The notes: generated by a model not told the origin, from the letters alone. Shown: positions 21,820 through 33,205, numbered from the stretch's first letter. The stretch is 64,000 nucleotides of DNA from Nannizziopsis barbatae (GCA_014964245.1 JACVYH010000002.1:1205501-1269500), one strand, 5' to 3'. Program-made: numbers and translations.

Positions 21820-23860
21820 ATAGTGGTTATAGACAATGGAAACGGTTCGGGGGAGGAATGATAGATATAGAAGACTTGTTGCTTTGCTTAATCTTATGTA
21901 GAATTTTGGGGGGAAATCAAGGACTATTTATGTTCAGCCGGGGAGACGCTCGCTCGCACCTGTCCATCTCACATTTGGATATTATTTTTTTTTCTTTTTT
22001 TTTCGCTCTTCTAGCAGCTGCCCCCGTCGAGTCTATGCGAATTCGCGCATCCTGGCGAACAATGTGAGGCGAAAAGTAAGGCAACCGAATCTTCCCTGCT
22101 TGGATTACATGCTTGCAGCGGAAAAGAACAAGAGTTAACGGATTGATTAACTCCGCTTTGCATGTGAGATTTAGGCATCAGCGCCCCAAGCTATTTAGCC
22201 CTGGTCGTCTCTACCCATTCGCATCATCCCATTGGAACATCACATAAAATGCTGCAAGGGTATTGATGCAGCAGTCCACATCGGACACCGGAGAGATAAA
22301 CGTTGATATCACCAGACGGATCCCCCTTCTCCGCCTCTCGTCTTGAGCCATTATTGGCGGAAAACGTGTATGTACATGGGCTTGAAGCCTCGCACTGATT
22401 GACAGTGGTAGTGCCGGGCATTGCTGAAGTTTATGCCCGAGCACCGCCTCGGAAACTCCAGAGCAAGGTCTCTTGGGCTCCGGGTTTCTCCTATCCTCGT
22501 GTTTAGATGCTTGGGAACATCCAATGAGCAGGCTATAAGGGTCTCCATGTGAGGACCTCAGTAAGGACTGTGTGGTGGAGGTGTACCGAAAAGCAAATAA
22601 GAACAAAGCCTGGATATCAGAGCTTGGTTATGCGGACGGGGTAGATGATCCTAAGCGAACGTCGCCAGGCTGTCAGCCCGCATACAAGTTGAGGGAAAAA
22701 TAGGAATAGGACCGGATGTTACCAGTCAGTTATGCTAGGATACTGGAATTATTCTTTCCTCTTGCTCGTTGAGGGTAACAGGGTGGTCAGCAAAGGCGAG
22801 ATCCCCATTCAAATGTCCTACTCCAGCGGGGTGCTATGGGGGTAATGGCAGGTCTAGGCCTAGGACAGACGATAGGATATTTGAGCCCTGATGCTTAAGG
22901 GGCGCGGGTACTTGAGCCCGAGGCGTAGTCCTGCTACGCTTATGGGGCCGACTGAGTCGAGTCCTGGGGGTCAAAACCCGGCCCGACCCGACCCGTTCGC
23001 AGTCTATAGCGGAGAATTACTGTGACTCAGCAACGGTTGCGATACCATATCTTTCGGAGAAACAGTTGATCCACCGTGGATTAGCTGTTTCTCCGAAGGC
23101 CGTGGTTGCAAAAACCCAGCAATCCTCCGCTACGGTAGATATCTGTCTGATAATCTGTCGCAGGTGACCAAGATGAGGATTATATTCAGAAAAAAAAATC
23201 AGTTAATTACTTATTAATATATTAATAAGTCTATCTGAAATTTTCAAATCATTTGAATAAATATCTGATTTTTAATGCTTATTTAAACATGAGTAATTCT
23301 AGTGTGGTTTGAAATCATCAAGTGTATGAAATCGTCGGGTGGGGGGTTATGTTACGTTATATTAGTCAGCATATCTTACTAAGTAATCTTGATATTCACT
23401 TGCCTTTCTTAAGTAAGGATGGCCCACAGCCTACTTTCATTCCTCATGGATTAGTGCTCTATCAATATGATATCATATGTTTGTGCACCCTGGTTCCTAG
23501 TACTCCATTACAGTAATTCCACAGCAGAAACTCTGATCATCATTGGATGAGTTTGTGCAGCTTGTGGATCTGAAAAGAGAACAACCAAACACACCAATGA
23601 ATCTATGTAGCTCTAGTGAAAAGCTAGGTTGTTGGATGCGTTTTATTTCTAGAGGCGATGACAAAAAGAAATTGAATCTACGACACCATGTTATCAAATC
23701 GTCTTCGAAATAAGTACTAGATTTAGAAATAGTATTATGATTCCAACCAACCTCCTATCTCATTACCTCCAAATCTCAAGCAAGCTCCATAACCAAGTAA
23801 CTCCAAGCCAATGGTTCTTGTAAGCCAAAATATATGTAGCGGCAGTCGTGTCGATAACCA
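21820..23860. other. Long region without a convincing gene
   Basis: Contains the probable promoter of the coiled-coil gene (21,830-22,070, with a long T-rich run at about 21,985-22,005). A few open frames lie at 22.2-22.6 kb, and a GC-rich segment at 22,860-23,010. It also holds the inverted-repeat unit at 23,022-23,110 and an AT-rich, CpG-free patch at about 23,175-23,300. A 64-codon plus-strand frame at 23,322-23,516 resembles no family I know. One minus-strand frame (22,224-22,421, MPGTTTVNQCEASSPCTYTF) has five cysteines and could be an exon of a small secreted protein, but no signal peptide exon is visible. The last 150 bp would be the ILV1 3' UTR. Confidence 0.4.
23022..23110. repeat. 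Foldback-type repeat, inverted copy of 18,230-18,330
   Basis: Contains cggagaaacagttgatccac followed after two bases by its near reverse complement (tggattagctgtttctccg), so the unit is a hairpin of about 20-bp arms. The flanking tgactcagcaac motif and the arm also occur near 18,274-18,320 in the opposite orientation. Likely a miniature transposon family, or the two ends of a 4.8-kb segment. Confidence 0.5.
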
Positions 23861-23872
23861 ATGATGATTCAA

Positions 23873-25681
23873 TTAACTATGCCACAGGAACCGTTGATAT
23901 ACCGGAGAATCCGTGCACTCTTTGAATGGATAGCCAAGGTCACGCAGGAAGGCCTCGACTTCTTGTTTCTCATCCCCAGGACATTGAACAGCAGCAAGAA
24001 TATTGGCAACGTCACCTCCATAGTTTCTATAATGAAACAGGGTTATGTTCTGATGCGGCCGTAGGGTCGTTAGAAACTTCGCCAGAGCCCCAGGTCGTTC
24101 CGGAAATTCAAACATGAAAATGCGTTCGTCAGCAACGTTGCTCCGCCCGCCGACTAAATAGCGAATGTGTGTTTTTGCCAGCTCATCCTCGCTCATGTCA
24201 GAAACAACCATGTCAGCATTTTCAATCTGTGATTTTAAATCTGCTAGGTCAACGCCCCCAGTAGAGGCGGACAAAGAGATACCCATGAAAACGTCCGCCA
24301 AGTTAGGCGCTGAATAGCGGTAGCTGAACTCTGTGATATCGTGAGGCATAAGGATCTCGACCAGCTTAGCAAAAGAACCAGGCTTTTCCGGGATTGTGAC
24401 GCTGAGCAAAGCTTCCTTTTTTTCACCCAAAGCAGCTCGTTCCGCAACAAAACGCAGTCTATCGAAGTTCATGTTTGCCCCGGACGCAATGGCAATTAAT
24501 TCTCGATTGGGGTCTGAGGAAGGATACTTGGCGACGTATTTCTTCAATCCGGCCAGAGCAAGAGCACCAGCTGGCTCAACAACGGATCGCGTATCCTCAA
24601 AGATATCCTTAATGGCGGCACACGTTTCATCAGTGGTGACTTGGATAATTTCATCCACAACCTCCTGACATAACCGAAAGGTTTCTTCACCGACGATCTT
24701 TACCGCAGCACCATCAGCAAATAGGCCAACTTCTTTTAGCGTGACACGTTCCCCTTGATCCAATGATTGTGCCATCGCATTTGCGTCGTAGGTCTCGACT
24801 CCAATGATTTTAACGTGTGGCGCAATGCGTTTGATGTAGACACCAATACCTGCAATGAGGCCGCCACCACCGACGCAGCAGAAAACGGCTTCAAGATTTT
24901 GCAAATTAGCCTGGCGTAAGAGTTCCATCCCACAGGTACCTTGTCCGGCAATCACATAGGGGTCGTCAAAGGGCGGTATGTTCGTCAGAGAATGGATCTT
25001 GGACAGTCTAAGTGCCTCATCCTTTGCAGCATCAAAATCCGGTCCATGTAAGACTACATTTCCGCCTAACCTCGACACATTCTTATGCTTTATAGCCGGG
25101 GTGCAAGACGGCATGACGATGGTCGCAGGGATTTTCAGTTTTCTTGCGGAGTAAGCCACCCCTTGGGCATGATTTCCTATTACACGCGGCGGCCTGTTAG
25201 TCAAATAGAACCATGTAAATAGCTTCCAGATGGAATGTACCTGCAGAGCATGCAATGACTCCTTTCCACCGTCGTTCATCGCTCAGATGGGCCATCCGGT
25301 TGTATGCGCCCCGAAGTTTGAAGCTGAAAACGGGTAAAAGATCCTCTCTTTTCAATGAAACCCTACATTCTAGCCGATTGCTGAGGTTGACTGCGTGAGT
25401 TAGGGGGGTTTCCTTAACGACTTCGTATACTCGAGACGTCAAAATGAGGCGTAGGTACTAGACGTGTCAGTTACTCGAAGCCCTCAATGGACATAATTCG
25501 GTAGGAGTACATCTGGATAGCCGCTAGGCAGGAGAAAGCTCTCTGGGATATCCCAGTCAGGCCGAAGAATCCGTCTCTCAGAAGGAGGTGTGGGATTGGC
25601 AGTGTACTCAGTTAGGGCCAGGCTGCTCCGAGGAGGGGTGGTGGGCTGTGGAACACCGTTTGCGGTGTGTCCCGGAGCCAT
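23873..25681 (-). CDS. ILV1: Threonine dehydratase (threonine ammonia-lyase), biosynthetic
   Basis: Three exons on the minus strand, 25,681-25,511, 25,457-25,241 and 25,176-23,873, with introns of 53 and 64 bp (gtactc...ctag; gtacat...atag). Junctions restore YPD|YLRLILTSR and ACSAG|NHAQG, giving 563 residues, the usual fungal length. The enzyme deaminates L-threonine to 2-oxobutanoate with pyridoxal phosphate, the first committed step of isoleucine synthesis. Visible features are the PLP lysine in SFKLRGAYN (K about 104), the AGNHAQG substrate loop, the GGGGL phosphate-binding loop (about 232-236), SGANMNFDRL at the end of the catalytic domain, and two ACT-like regulatory domains (IPEKPGSFAK about 392 onward and FPERPGALAK about 487 onward). 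The two domains are expected to mediate isoleucine feedback. The N-terminus is not an obvious mitochondrial presequence, although the yeast enzyme is mitochondrial. It diverges from bL36m. Confidence 0.95.
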
Positions 25682-27137
25682 TGCGACAAATAGAAATATA
25701 ATCGAGAGTGGTCACTAGGTTGAGGGAGCAATTCTAGGAGTGAAGAAGGAAGTATATATATATTTTCAGCCCATCTATCTGGGATTCAGAGCATTCCAGG
25801 TTCCCCCACCAGCCGGACCTTCCCGCCATCAAAAAAATGAACCGGCCAAACAGTATGCTTATATAATCAAGCCCTAAACTCAAGCCCTTTGCAGCTAGCC
25901 GGATTAGGTTAAGAGCCTTTGATAAAGCCAATAGGAATTGCAGGATCGACGTGAGGGTGTGGGTCGAGCGTATGGCTGGGAGTCCAAGCTTGATTTCTGT
26001 GTTGCAGCCAGTCTGATTCAAAATGGTGGTATCCGTTGCATCGTAACACTGCATATTGATCGCAAAGCAATTTATTTACTTCATTTGCACAGCGCGTCCC
26101 CTCATTGTCGGGAAGACTGAAAATCGTATATTCCTACCCTCCTCCCCCCAATAATAACAGACTTCGAAAGTGAAAATTTGGCCACCCCGGCCCTCAAGAC
26201 TGGGAGTATCGGTTCCAGCCTGTTGCGCGGAGTCCTTAACCACAGATATAGCAAACTCAAATTCCGGCATCGCCGTCGGCCGTTTGCTGTGAAGCGTGGC
26301 ATTTGGGTATGGGACTTGGCCAGTTTCAAGGATTGATATCGTCCTCCGTACGGCTTTTGAAATAGAAGCGCGACCGTTGAGGTCAAATGAATGACTCACT
26401 AGATCCGAAAAATCTTGCTTGATAGTTGTTAGTGGTTTGTTCAAATTAGAGTCCCCAAAGACTATCCCATTTGATCGGGATATCCTTAGGCATTCCAAAT
26501 AGTAACAAGCACATTTACCGACAGGGGTTATCGGCCCGGGATGCTCTTCTTCAAAGGCCACCATAACCTAGGATATCAAATGGTGGTTGCAGAATCGGCG
26601 AAAGAAACAACCGAGGATCTTGGGATAACCCTTTTCATGCTGTAGCTAGCTCCGAAACGCCGTGGGCACTTCGTTGTACAGCGACGTTGCCGACCGCGAA
26701 GCGTATCAGCGGTGGATCGGGTGACTGATCTACGCAGACATTTGCTTCGCATATACGAGCCTCTGGCAGCGCTTTCAATGTAATTCATTGCCAATCAAGG
26801 CCATCATCCAAGCTCATCACTGGAAGATCCTTTGATTATTTGCTCCGATGTCTTAATTCGGTTTGTCTATCGCGCTCGAAGGGGTTATGGCATGCCAAGA
26901 AAGGGACGGGTGAATCGGTGAAATAAATAATCCGACATCCGTATATTCGAAAATCGGAACTTCCAAGTTAATCCTTCACGAGATGTAAATCAGCTGCCAG
27001 CAACCCTACACAGGCGGATTCTACCTCACTAGCAAAGCTACGCTATTCTTTACCGGACATATATTCCTTTTCATTCGCGAGCGCCCCTGCAAACGCCTAC
27101 CAACAGACCGCGAACCCTCCGGGATTCGCTCGCAGTC
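25682..27137. other. Divergent intergenic region ILV1 / bL36m
   Basis: About 1.45 kb between two divergent starts. It has normal composition and no recognisable gene. Several minus-strand frames of 70-160 codons overlap it, the longest at 26,076-26,564. Frames from 26.58-26.79 kb cannot be joined to it by a convincing splice. It presumably holds the promoters of both genes. No GCN4-type site could be assigned with confidence. Confidence 0.4.
26076..26564 (-). CDS. Hypothetical protein, low support
   Basis: An uninterrupted 162-codon frame starting MVAFEEEHPGPITPVGKCAC and ending RGRAVQMK. Length is above random expectation for this composition, but there is no recognisable domain and no clear upstream promoter feature. 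A second minus-strand frame of 94 codons overlaps it, which argues for chance openness. If real it would be an orphan or the last exon of a gene starting around 26.8 kb. Confidence 0.25.
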   Translation of the reverse strand: MVAFEEEHPGPITPVGKCACYYLECLRISRSNGIVFGDSNLNKPLTTIKQDFSDLVSHSFDLNGRASISKAVRRTISILETGQVPYPNATLHSKRPTAMPEFEFAISVVKDSAQQAGTDTPSLEGRGGQIFTFEVCYYWGEEGRNIRFSVFPTMRGRAVQMK

Positions 27138-27652
27138 ATGATCCGGTCGCTCTTTTCTGCGCATCGAGCCCTCCCACTCGGCCAGACCTTCTCTTTTTAT
27201 TCTAGCAGACTATATCAATCCATTTTGTCGCGGTCAATATGGCAATTGAGTCAAACGGCGTTGAAGAGACCAGCTCCTACTACTACACTTGTTAACAGTG
27301 GTATACATGGATCGAGCTCCGTTATCTGGAGTAGAGATTGCCTAACACAATTACGGGGTATGAAGACACGATCTTCAGTGAAGAGGTTATGTGATGGGTG
27401 CAAGGTATGCGATTAATCCCAATATTAATGCCGAATATCTTCCTGCTCCACCTTCAGGAGAAGGTTGAATGAAGGGCTCCTATGCTTTGGCGAAATACTA
27501 ATGGCCTTTTCAGCCCGTAAGGAGAAAGAATCGTGTTTATATTATCTGGTATCCTCTTCTGCCCCGACTTCATTCTAATGTCAGGAGATGCTAACAAGGT
27601 CCCTTCTTCCAGTTCGAAAAATCCGAAACATAAACAACGGCAAGGGAAATGA
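27138..27652 (+). CDS. RTC6: Mitochondrial large-subunit ribosomal protein bL36m
   Basis: Three exons: 27,138-27,404, 27,514-27,548 and 27,613-27,652. The introns are 109 bp (gtatgc...ttttcag with a tactaat branch site) and 64 bp (gtatcc...ttccag). The joined frame gives 113 residues. The C-terminal part reads MKTRSSVKRLCDGCK|PVRRKNRVYIIC|SKNPKHKQRQGK, the complete bL36 zinc ribbon (C-x2-C ... C ... H) with its basic RNA-binding residues. The preceding roughly 75 residues are Ser/Arg-rich with few acids, as expected of a mitochondrial targeting presequence. The conserved core matches bacterial bL36 length (about 37 residues). It precedes MEF1 by about 590 bp on the same strand; both serve mitochondrial translation. 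The tiny middle exon (35 bp) makes this gene easy to miss in automatic annotation. Confidence 0.93.
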
Positions 27653-28083
27653 ATCCGAACTAAACGCTTGTTGGAATAAAACCTTAGAGGCCACACACTC
27701 GGTGATATCGAAAATTTGGAGTGGTGCTAGGATCCGAGTGAAGAAACCTCGGCGTTAGATCACTGTCTGGGTATATGAATAACGGATGTACTATAGATTT
27801 ACAAAGAACAAAAGGAAAATTTCTTTACCGAGGTCACCCGCTATGTGCAAAGCTTGGTGTTATTTCAAAGGTTGAATTAGAACTAGTCCCTGATTCACTG
27901 TTAAGCTATGGCTTCTTCAAGCCCATAACCTCAATCTCTAGCGTAATATCTAGATATTGAGCTTGGGGCTCTAACTTAAAGAACCACTTTTGAACGGAGA
28001 TGTCTTAGGCATATTTCCAGGCCCGGACCAGGGGCTTAAATAGCCATCTCTCTGTTCTTCAAGATACTTTGACAAGAAGAGAG

Positions 28084-28091
28084 TCACGTGA
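28084..28091. promoter_or_regulatory. Palindromic E-box TCACGTGA upstream of MEF1
   Basis: The 8-bp palindrome tcacgtga lies about 150 bp before the MEF1 start codon, in the only clearly promoter-like position between bL36m and MEF1. It is the consensus for Cbf1-type bHLH factors, which in yeasts bind promoters of respiratory and mitochondrial ribosomal genes. Binding here is inferred, not shown. Confidence 0.4.
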
Positions 28092-28237
28092 TAGCGCGTA
28101 AGGTTTGCCTAGCTCGAAGCTTGGCAGAGTCTAAAAAAATATCTTGAAAGATGTCTCTGTCGGCGCAAGACCGGAAATGCGGAGAGCATTGTGTTCCTCC
28201 AGCGCGAAACTAGATCAACGGAGCACTTTGAGCCAAA

Positions 28238-30818
28238 ATGAGGGCACATACGATCATGCGGACGCCCGTCCGGTCCCTCACTGCTCGACCGCAAACGCTT
28301 GTACGGCCCCAAAGATTCTTGTCGGCAGCTCCGCTTCGCTCCTCTCCTACCAGTTTCGTCCATACCTCACTGAATCGAAAATGGAATACGAAGAGGCATT
28401 CCTCGTCCGCCGCCGCCGCTGCAGTGTGAGCGCTTTAATCTCCAAAGCACTTGTGAAGAATGGAATTGCTAAGACTGTTTCTTGTCCAGACTCGAGCAGG
28501 CGGCAGATCCCGAGGGAACGCTTTCACAGGAGGCCATCATTGCAAACATGGATCCTGTCGAGGCAGCGAGGATATCGAAAGTTCGAAATATCGGCATTGC
28601 GGTCCGTGAATCAATTCCTTTTGAACTATCCACTAAAAATTTCTGGCTAACCATTCCTTTTATAGGCGCACATCGACAGCGGTAAGACGACATCGACCGA
28701 GCGAGTCCTTTTCTATACCGGACGTATCCAGGCGATCCATGAAGTTCGTGGGACAGATGCTGTTGGCGCTAAAATGGACTCTATGGACCTTGAGCGTGAG
28801 AAAGGAATCACTATTCAGTCCGCTGCCACCTTTTGCGATTGGAACAAAACCGAAAACGGGAAGGTGGAACAATATCACATTAATTTAATCGACACTCCTG
28901 GGCATATTGATTTTACGATTGAAGTGGAGCGAGCTCTTCGAGTATTAGACGGCGCTGTCTTGATTTTGTGCGCTGTGTCTGGCGTGCAGTCCCAAACGAT
29001 TACTGTCGACCGGCAAATGAGGCGATACAACGTACCACGTGTTTCTTTCATAAATAAAATGGACCGAATGGGATCTAACCCATTCAAGGCAGTCGATCAA
29101 ATCAATCAGAAATTAAAGATGGCTGCAGCAGCAGTCCAGGTTCCAATCGGCCTCGAGGACGAGTTTAAGGGGGTCGTTGATCTTGTTCGGATGAAAGCCA
29201 TATACAATGAAGGCCCCAGGGGTGAAACAATAGTCGAAAAGGATGAAATCCCCGCCGACGTTCTCCCTATAGCTGAAGAAAGACGAAAAATGCTGATTGA
29301 GACCCTTGCCGATGTCGACGACGAAATGGCCGAAATATTCTTGGATGAGAGAGAACCTACAATTGAGCAAATAAAGGCTGCCATACGAAGGTCTACGATT
29401 GGCTTGAAATTCACTCCGGTTTTCATGGGTTCAGCGCTGGCAGATAAGGCCGTCCAGCCCATGCTTGACGGTGTTTGCGATTATCTTCCGAACCCTGCAG
29501 AAATTGAAAATTTGGCACTTGACCAGAAACGCGACGAGGCCTCCGTGAAATTGGTTCCGTATAACTCCGCCCCGTTTGTCGGCTTAGCCTTCAAACTTGA
29601 GGAAAGCAACTTCGGTCAACTTACCTATATCCGTGTCTACCAAGGCACTCTTCGAAAGGGCAGCAATGTGTTCAATGCTAGGAATAATAAGAAAATCAAG
29701 ATTCCACGTATCGTTCGTATGCATTCAAATGAGATGGAAGAAGTGTCCGAAATTGGAGCTGGTGAGATTTGCGCCGTGTTTGGCGTCGACTGTGCCTCGG
29801 GAGACACATTCACAGACGGTCAATTGAACTACACCATGTCGTCTATGTTTGTTCCCGAACCTGTCATCTCGTTATCGATAAAGCCTAAAAGCTCGAAAGA
29901 TCTTGCCAAATTTTCCAAGGCCATCAACAGGTTTCAGCGCGAGGATCCCACTTTCAGGGTCCACTTCGATGCTGAAAGCGAAGAGACTATTATTTCTGGA
30001 ATGGGTGAATTGCATCTAGATATTTACGTCGAACGTATGCGCCGAGAATACAAGGTCGATTGCGAAACCGGAAAACCTCGGGTCGCGTACCGTGAAACAA
30101 TATCTGGCCGTACTAATTACGACCATTTACTCAAGAAGCAGACTGGTGGACCCGGTGAATTCGCTCGCGTTATAGGTTATATGGAGCCCACAGGTAATCT
30201 CGAAGGAAATCACTTTGAAGAACAGATCACAGGAGGCAGTATCTCTGAAAAGTTCTTGTTTGCTTGCGAGAAGGGCTTCAATTTGGCATGCGAAAAAGGT
30301 CCATTGACTGGCCATAAGGTGCTCGGCACCCGAATGGTGATCAACGATGGTGCTACCCATATGACCGATTCTTCTGAAATGTCTTTCAAGAATGCGACCC
30401 AACAGGCATTCAAGAAGGCCTTTGCACTATGCCAGCCACATATCCTCGAACCTCTTATGAAAACAGTCATCACAGCACCCTCTGAATTTCAAGGAGATGT
30501 CATCTCGTTACTGAATAAGCGAAACGCCGTCATCAACGATACCGAAATCGGTGTCGACGAATTTACCGTTTACGCTGACTGCAGCTTGAACGGGATGTTT
30601 GGTTTTAGTACCCATTTGCGTGCTGCTACCCAAGGTAAAGGGGAGTACACCATGGAATTCAGCCACTATGAGAAGGCTCCAGGCAATTTACAGTATGTCT
30701 TTCCTTGCTTCAATCTAACTTCCTATGAGTCTCTTCGTCCGCTGACCGTTTTTCCCTGTGCAGAAAGGAACTTATTGCCGAGTATGAAAAGGCTCAGGAG
30801 GCCAGAAATAAAAAATAG
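28238..30818 (+). CDS. MEF1: Mitochondrial elongation factor G 1
   Basis: Four exons: 28,238-28,425, 28,490-28,601, 28,666-30,692 and 30,764-30,818. Introns are 64, 64 and 71 bp, the second with an unusual gtccgt donor but a good ctaac branch site. They join to 793 residues, the usual length. The protein is the GTPase that translocates tRNA and mRNA on the mitochondrial ribosome. Visible features are an Arg/Ser-rich presequence, the P-loop AHIDSGKTT (about 101-109), DTPGH (about 176-180), NKMD (about 230), then domains II-V, with MGELHLDIYVERM in domain III. The last exon restores QKELIAEYEKAQEARNKK before the stop; without splicing, the frame runs on into about 70 spurious codons. The upstream splice VLEQAADPEG and the start at MRAHTIM agree with Eurotiomycete orthologues as I recall them. 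It converges with the hydrolase gene. Confidence 0.95.
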
Positions 30819-31300
30819 AGTACGCCGAACTGCTCATCAGAAAAATCTCCGTTCATGGTCATTCTTACAACCTTTTTTGCTTTTCAATCGAGGTTTTCAA
30901 AATGTTCTGGCTAGTCCGATCGATTTACGCCAACTTTTCTCCTCATACCTATCGCCTCACCCTCATCTTATTCACTGAATGTATTCTACTTTAGACTTTT
31001 CTGTTATCAAAAAGGATCGGCGTAAACGGCGAATCTTTGAACGGCTGGGCTTTTGGTTATATAATTCAGCGATGTTTGATATAGATTCACCCAGTTGTTC
31101 TATACAGCGCTCATACCAGCTGCTAGACTTGGTCGCAATTTCATGTGATGTTTTCCATCACGCTAACATTTTATTTTTGGCTCAGGAGGGATCACATCTT
31201 ATCAAAATGGATAAATTCGGGGTTGGCTCAATATATTTGATTTCTATGCAAATTCTGTAATATAGCCTCGAGCTTTTAGAGACCCGAGACATCGAAGCCA
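30819..31300. other. Convergent 3' intergenic region
   Basis: About 480 bp between the ends of MEF1 and the hydrolase, AT-richer than the genes, with no coding signal beyond a chance 93-codon frame. It presumably holds both 3' UTRs and polyadenylation sites. Confidence 0.5.
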
Positions 31301-32754
31301 CTAGCGCTTCTCATCAAATATTCTCATCACCGCCAGATTTGCCGCGCCGTAAGTGGATACGACATTATGCCCTATTTCGAAAAAGTAAAGATCAGGTTAG
31401 CATCTACTTAAACCATGAACTCCAAGATTAACAGGTTATTGAAGCGTACCTCCATATCTCACTCTTTCCCATCGGATCCTTTTATGACCAGTTCCAACTT
31501 TTCTCTCCCAAACTCGTACCTCTGTGACATTGTCCTCGGATATGTATTCTTGGGCAAAGACGCCTAACGTCATAGCCTGGTCCTCTCCAACGGCTGCTTT
31601 CCAAACCTTCTGCCCCTCACGCCATGGAATATCAGGATCATTAGCGGCGTGGATGACCGTGAGTTCAAAGTCATGATTGTTATGCTGGGCATCAACTTCT
31701 GACTTTGGACGGACACCAGTTAGTCTAGCAACGCGAGATGCAGTGTTCCAAGTGTCGATTATGTGGGAGAGAACGTATTTTTTGAAATGCGGATAACCCA
31801 TTAATGGTGAGAGGATGGGCGGGACAACTCCCATAAAGCAATATGTTTCTAGAAGCTCGGGAATATTTGAAAACGGAGCAATAAGCACGTATCCAGCAAG
31901 ACTCTTAATAGAGGGTACGGTGCCGAAGGTTAATCGCTCGGCAAGTCCGGCAGCAACCGCAGTACCGAGGCTTTGGCCGACGACTGCAATTCGTGATGGA
32001 TGAATTGAAAGCGGAGGAGAGGTGAGATAGTTTATCACCGTGGCTGCATCGGTGATTAGACCTTCCTCTGTGGGTGTCCCAGTGGAGATACCGAATCCCC
32101 TATAATCGAACGCTATCACATGGATTGGGCGAGAAGGGGTCGAAAGAGCTGCCATGTTGCGGTACACAGCCGGACGATGCCCTGAGCCAATACTTGCAGC
32201 ATTTCCATGCACTGTCTATTAGTTTAAATGCCGGAAAGCATCTGATGTTGCAAGAAATGACATACGTTGGACGATCACTCGAGCGTTAGGGTCTGTTGCG
32301 AGCAAATCGAATGCACGGGTTTTAGTTACGTCTTCCGCGACCCCATAGTTATAGCTAGCAAGTAGTTCATCCTCGTTTTCTTTGTAGAGATGGAGAGGAA
32401 GAATATGCCACGCATATAGAGTGGCATTGTCAGGCGTGTGCAAATTGAAAGGTTGCACTTGGGACTCTAGTTGTCAAGTTAGAATCAAAGCGATACAGTT
32501 TCTAGAGAGTGAAATTATACATACTCAAGAAGCCAAAGTTCTCTAAGTCATTTACATCATAATACTTAGAGGGGTTTATAAAATTTGAGTAGAGGAGGCT
32601 AGGACTGTTAGCTAGAAAGCACTTCGTAGCTTGTAGCAGCATCCTACCCGCGCTGAACAACAGGATAGGTCAGGGAATATATCAGTAAAATATAAATGAG
32701 GCCGCAAAGTGCAAGAAGCCAGTAGGCCTTTTTGAATATCGGGGCGAGTCCCAT
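31301..32754 (-). CDS. ABHD12/Bem46-like alpha/beta hydrolase with N-terminal membrane anchor
   Basis: Five exons on the minus strand: 32,754-32,648, 32,604-32,525, 32,466-32,266, 32,211-31,450 and 31,371-31,301. Introns are 43, 58, 54 and 78 bp. The joined frame gives 406 residues. Joins restore FGFLK|SQVQPFNLHTPD, VIVQ|LHGNAAS and RYGG|HNVVSTYG. Features are a transmembrane helix (about residues 11-32), the oxyanion motif HGNA (131-134), DYRGFG, nucleophile elbow GQSLG (Ser about 210), an acid in NDPDIPW (Asp about 321 or 323) and the catalytic His in YGGHN (about 385). Family members are membrane-bound serine hydrolases, several acting on lysophospholipids or monoacylglycerols; the substrate here is unknown. 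If the fourth intron is read through, the protein stops after RYGGTLQ and loses the catalytic His, so that last short exon matters. The 43-bp first intron is very short and is the least certain join. Confidence 0.88.
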
Positions 32755-32997
32755 AGCAATGTCTACCACGGGAGGTCAGTATTAACTAGTATAGGTCAAT
32801 CAAAAAGAAGAATAGTAAGTCATGGCTTGCACAATCAGCAATCCTGGAGTGTGTTTCTAACTGGAGTCACCACAAAGAACAAATCCCCAGATTCCTTTCA
32901 AAAATTTAAACAAACACACCCACTCGCATCCTTTTTGGAAGCGAGGAGGTATTTATGAATAAGGAGCTGCCTAGGTTCACAGCTCGGGATGAGAAAC

Positions 32998-33190
32998 TGT
33001 CAATAAGGAAATACGACACTACCTAGAAGGATATAAGCGAGTGCTTATTAAGCACACAACACACTAACTGACTGTCATTATATTTATATGCTCTTCTCAT
33101 AGAATATTTATTATTTTATAGATTATAGATTATGTTATAGTTTCCTTTACATTATATTTTAATGATCTTGTTTTTTCTTAGTAACTGATA
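32998..33190 (+). repeat. 5' LTR of copia element B
   Basis: 193 bp, starts TGTCAATAAG. Lying against the gene island, it is the least mutated of the four LTRs of this family and retains CpG (tacga, agcga), whereas the 3' LTR of the same element has lost most of these. Confidence 0.9.
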
Positions 33191-33205
33191 GTTATGAGTC
33201 TGGAT
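33191..33205 (+). promoter_or_regulatory. Primer-binding site of element B
   Basis: gttatgagtctgg directly follows the 5' LTR. GTTATGAGCC would be the exact complement of the anticodon stem-loop of fungal initiator-Met tRNA (ggctcataac), with one C-to-T change here. Use of an internal tRNA fragment as primer is known for Drosophila copia and relatives. Confidence 0.6.

Noticed and set aside
22211..22606. 131-codon minus-strand frame
   Set aside because: Low-complexity composition, overlapping alternatives on the same strand, no splice-compatible neighbours and no family resemblance.
28144..28650. 168-codon plus-strand frame over the MEF1 start
   Set aside because: Wrong frame; it crosses the first exon and intron of MEF1, whose spliced frame is supported by family similarity.
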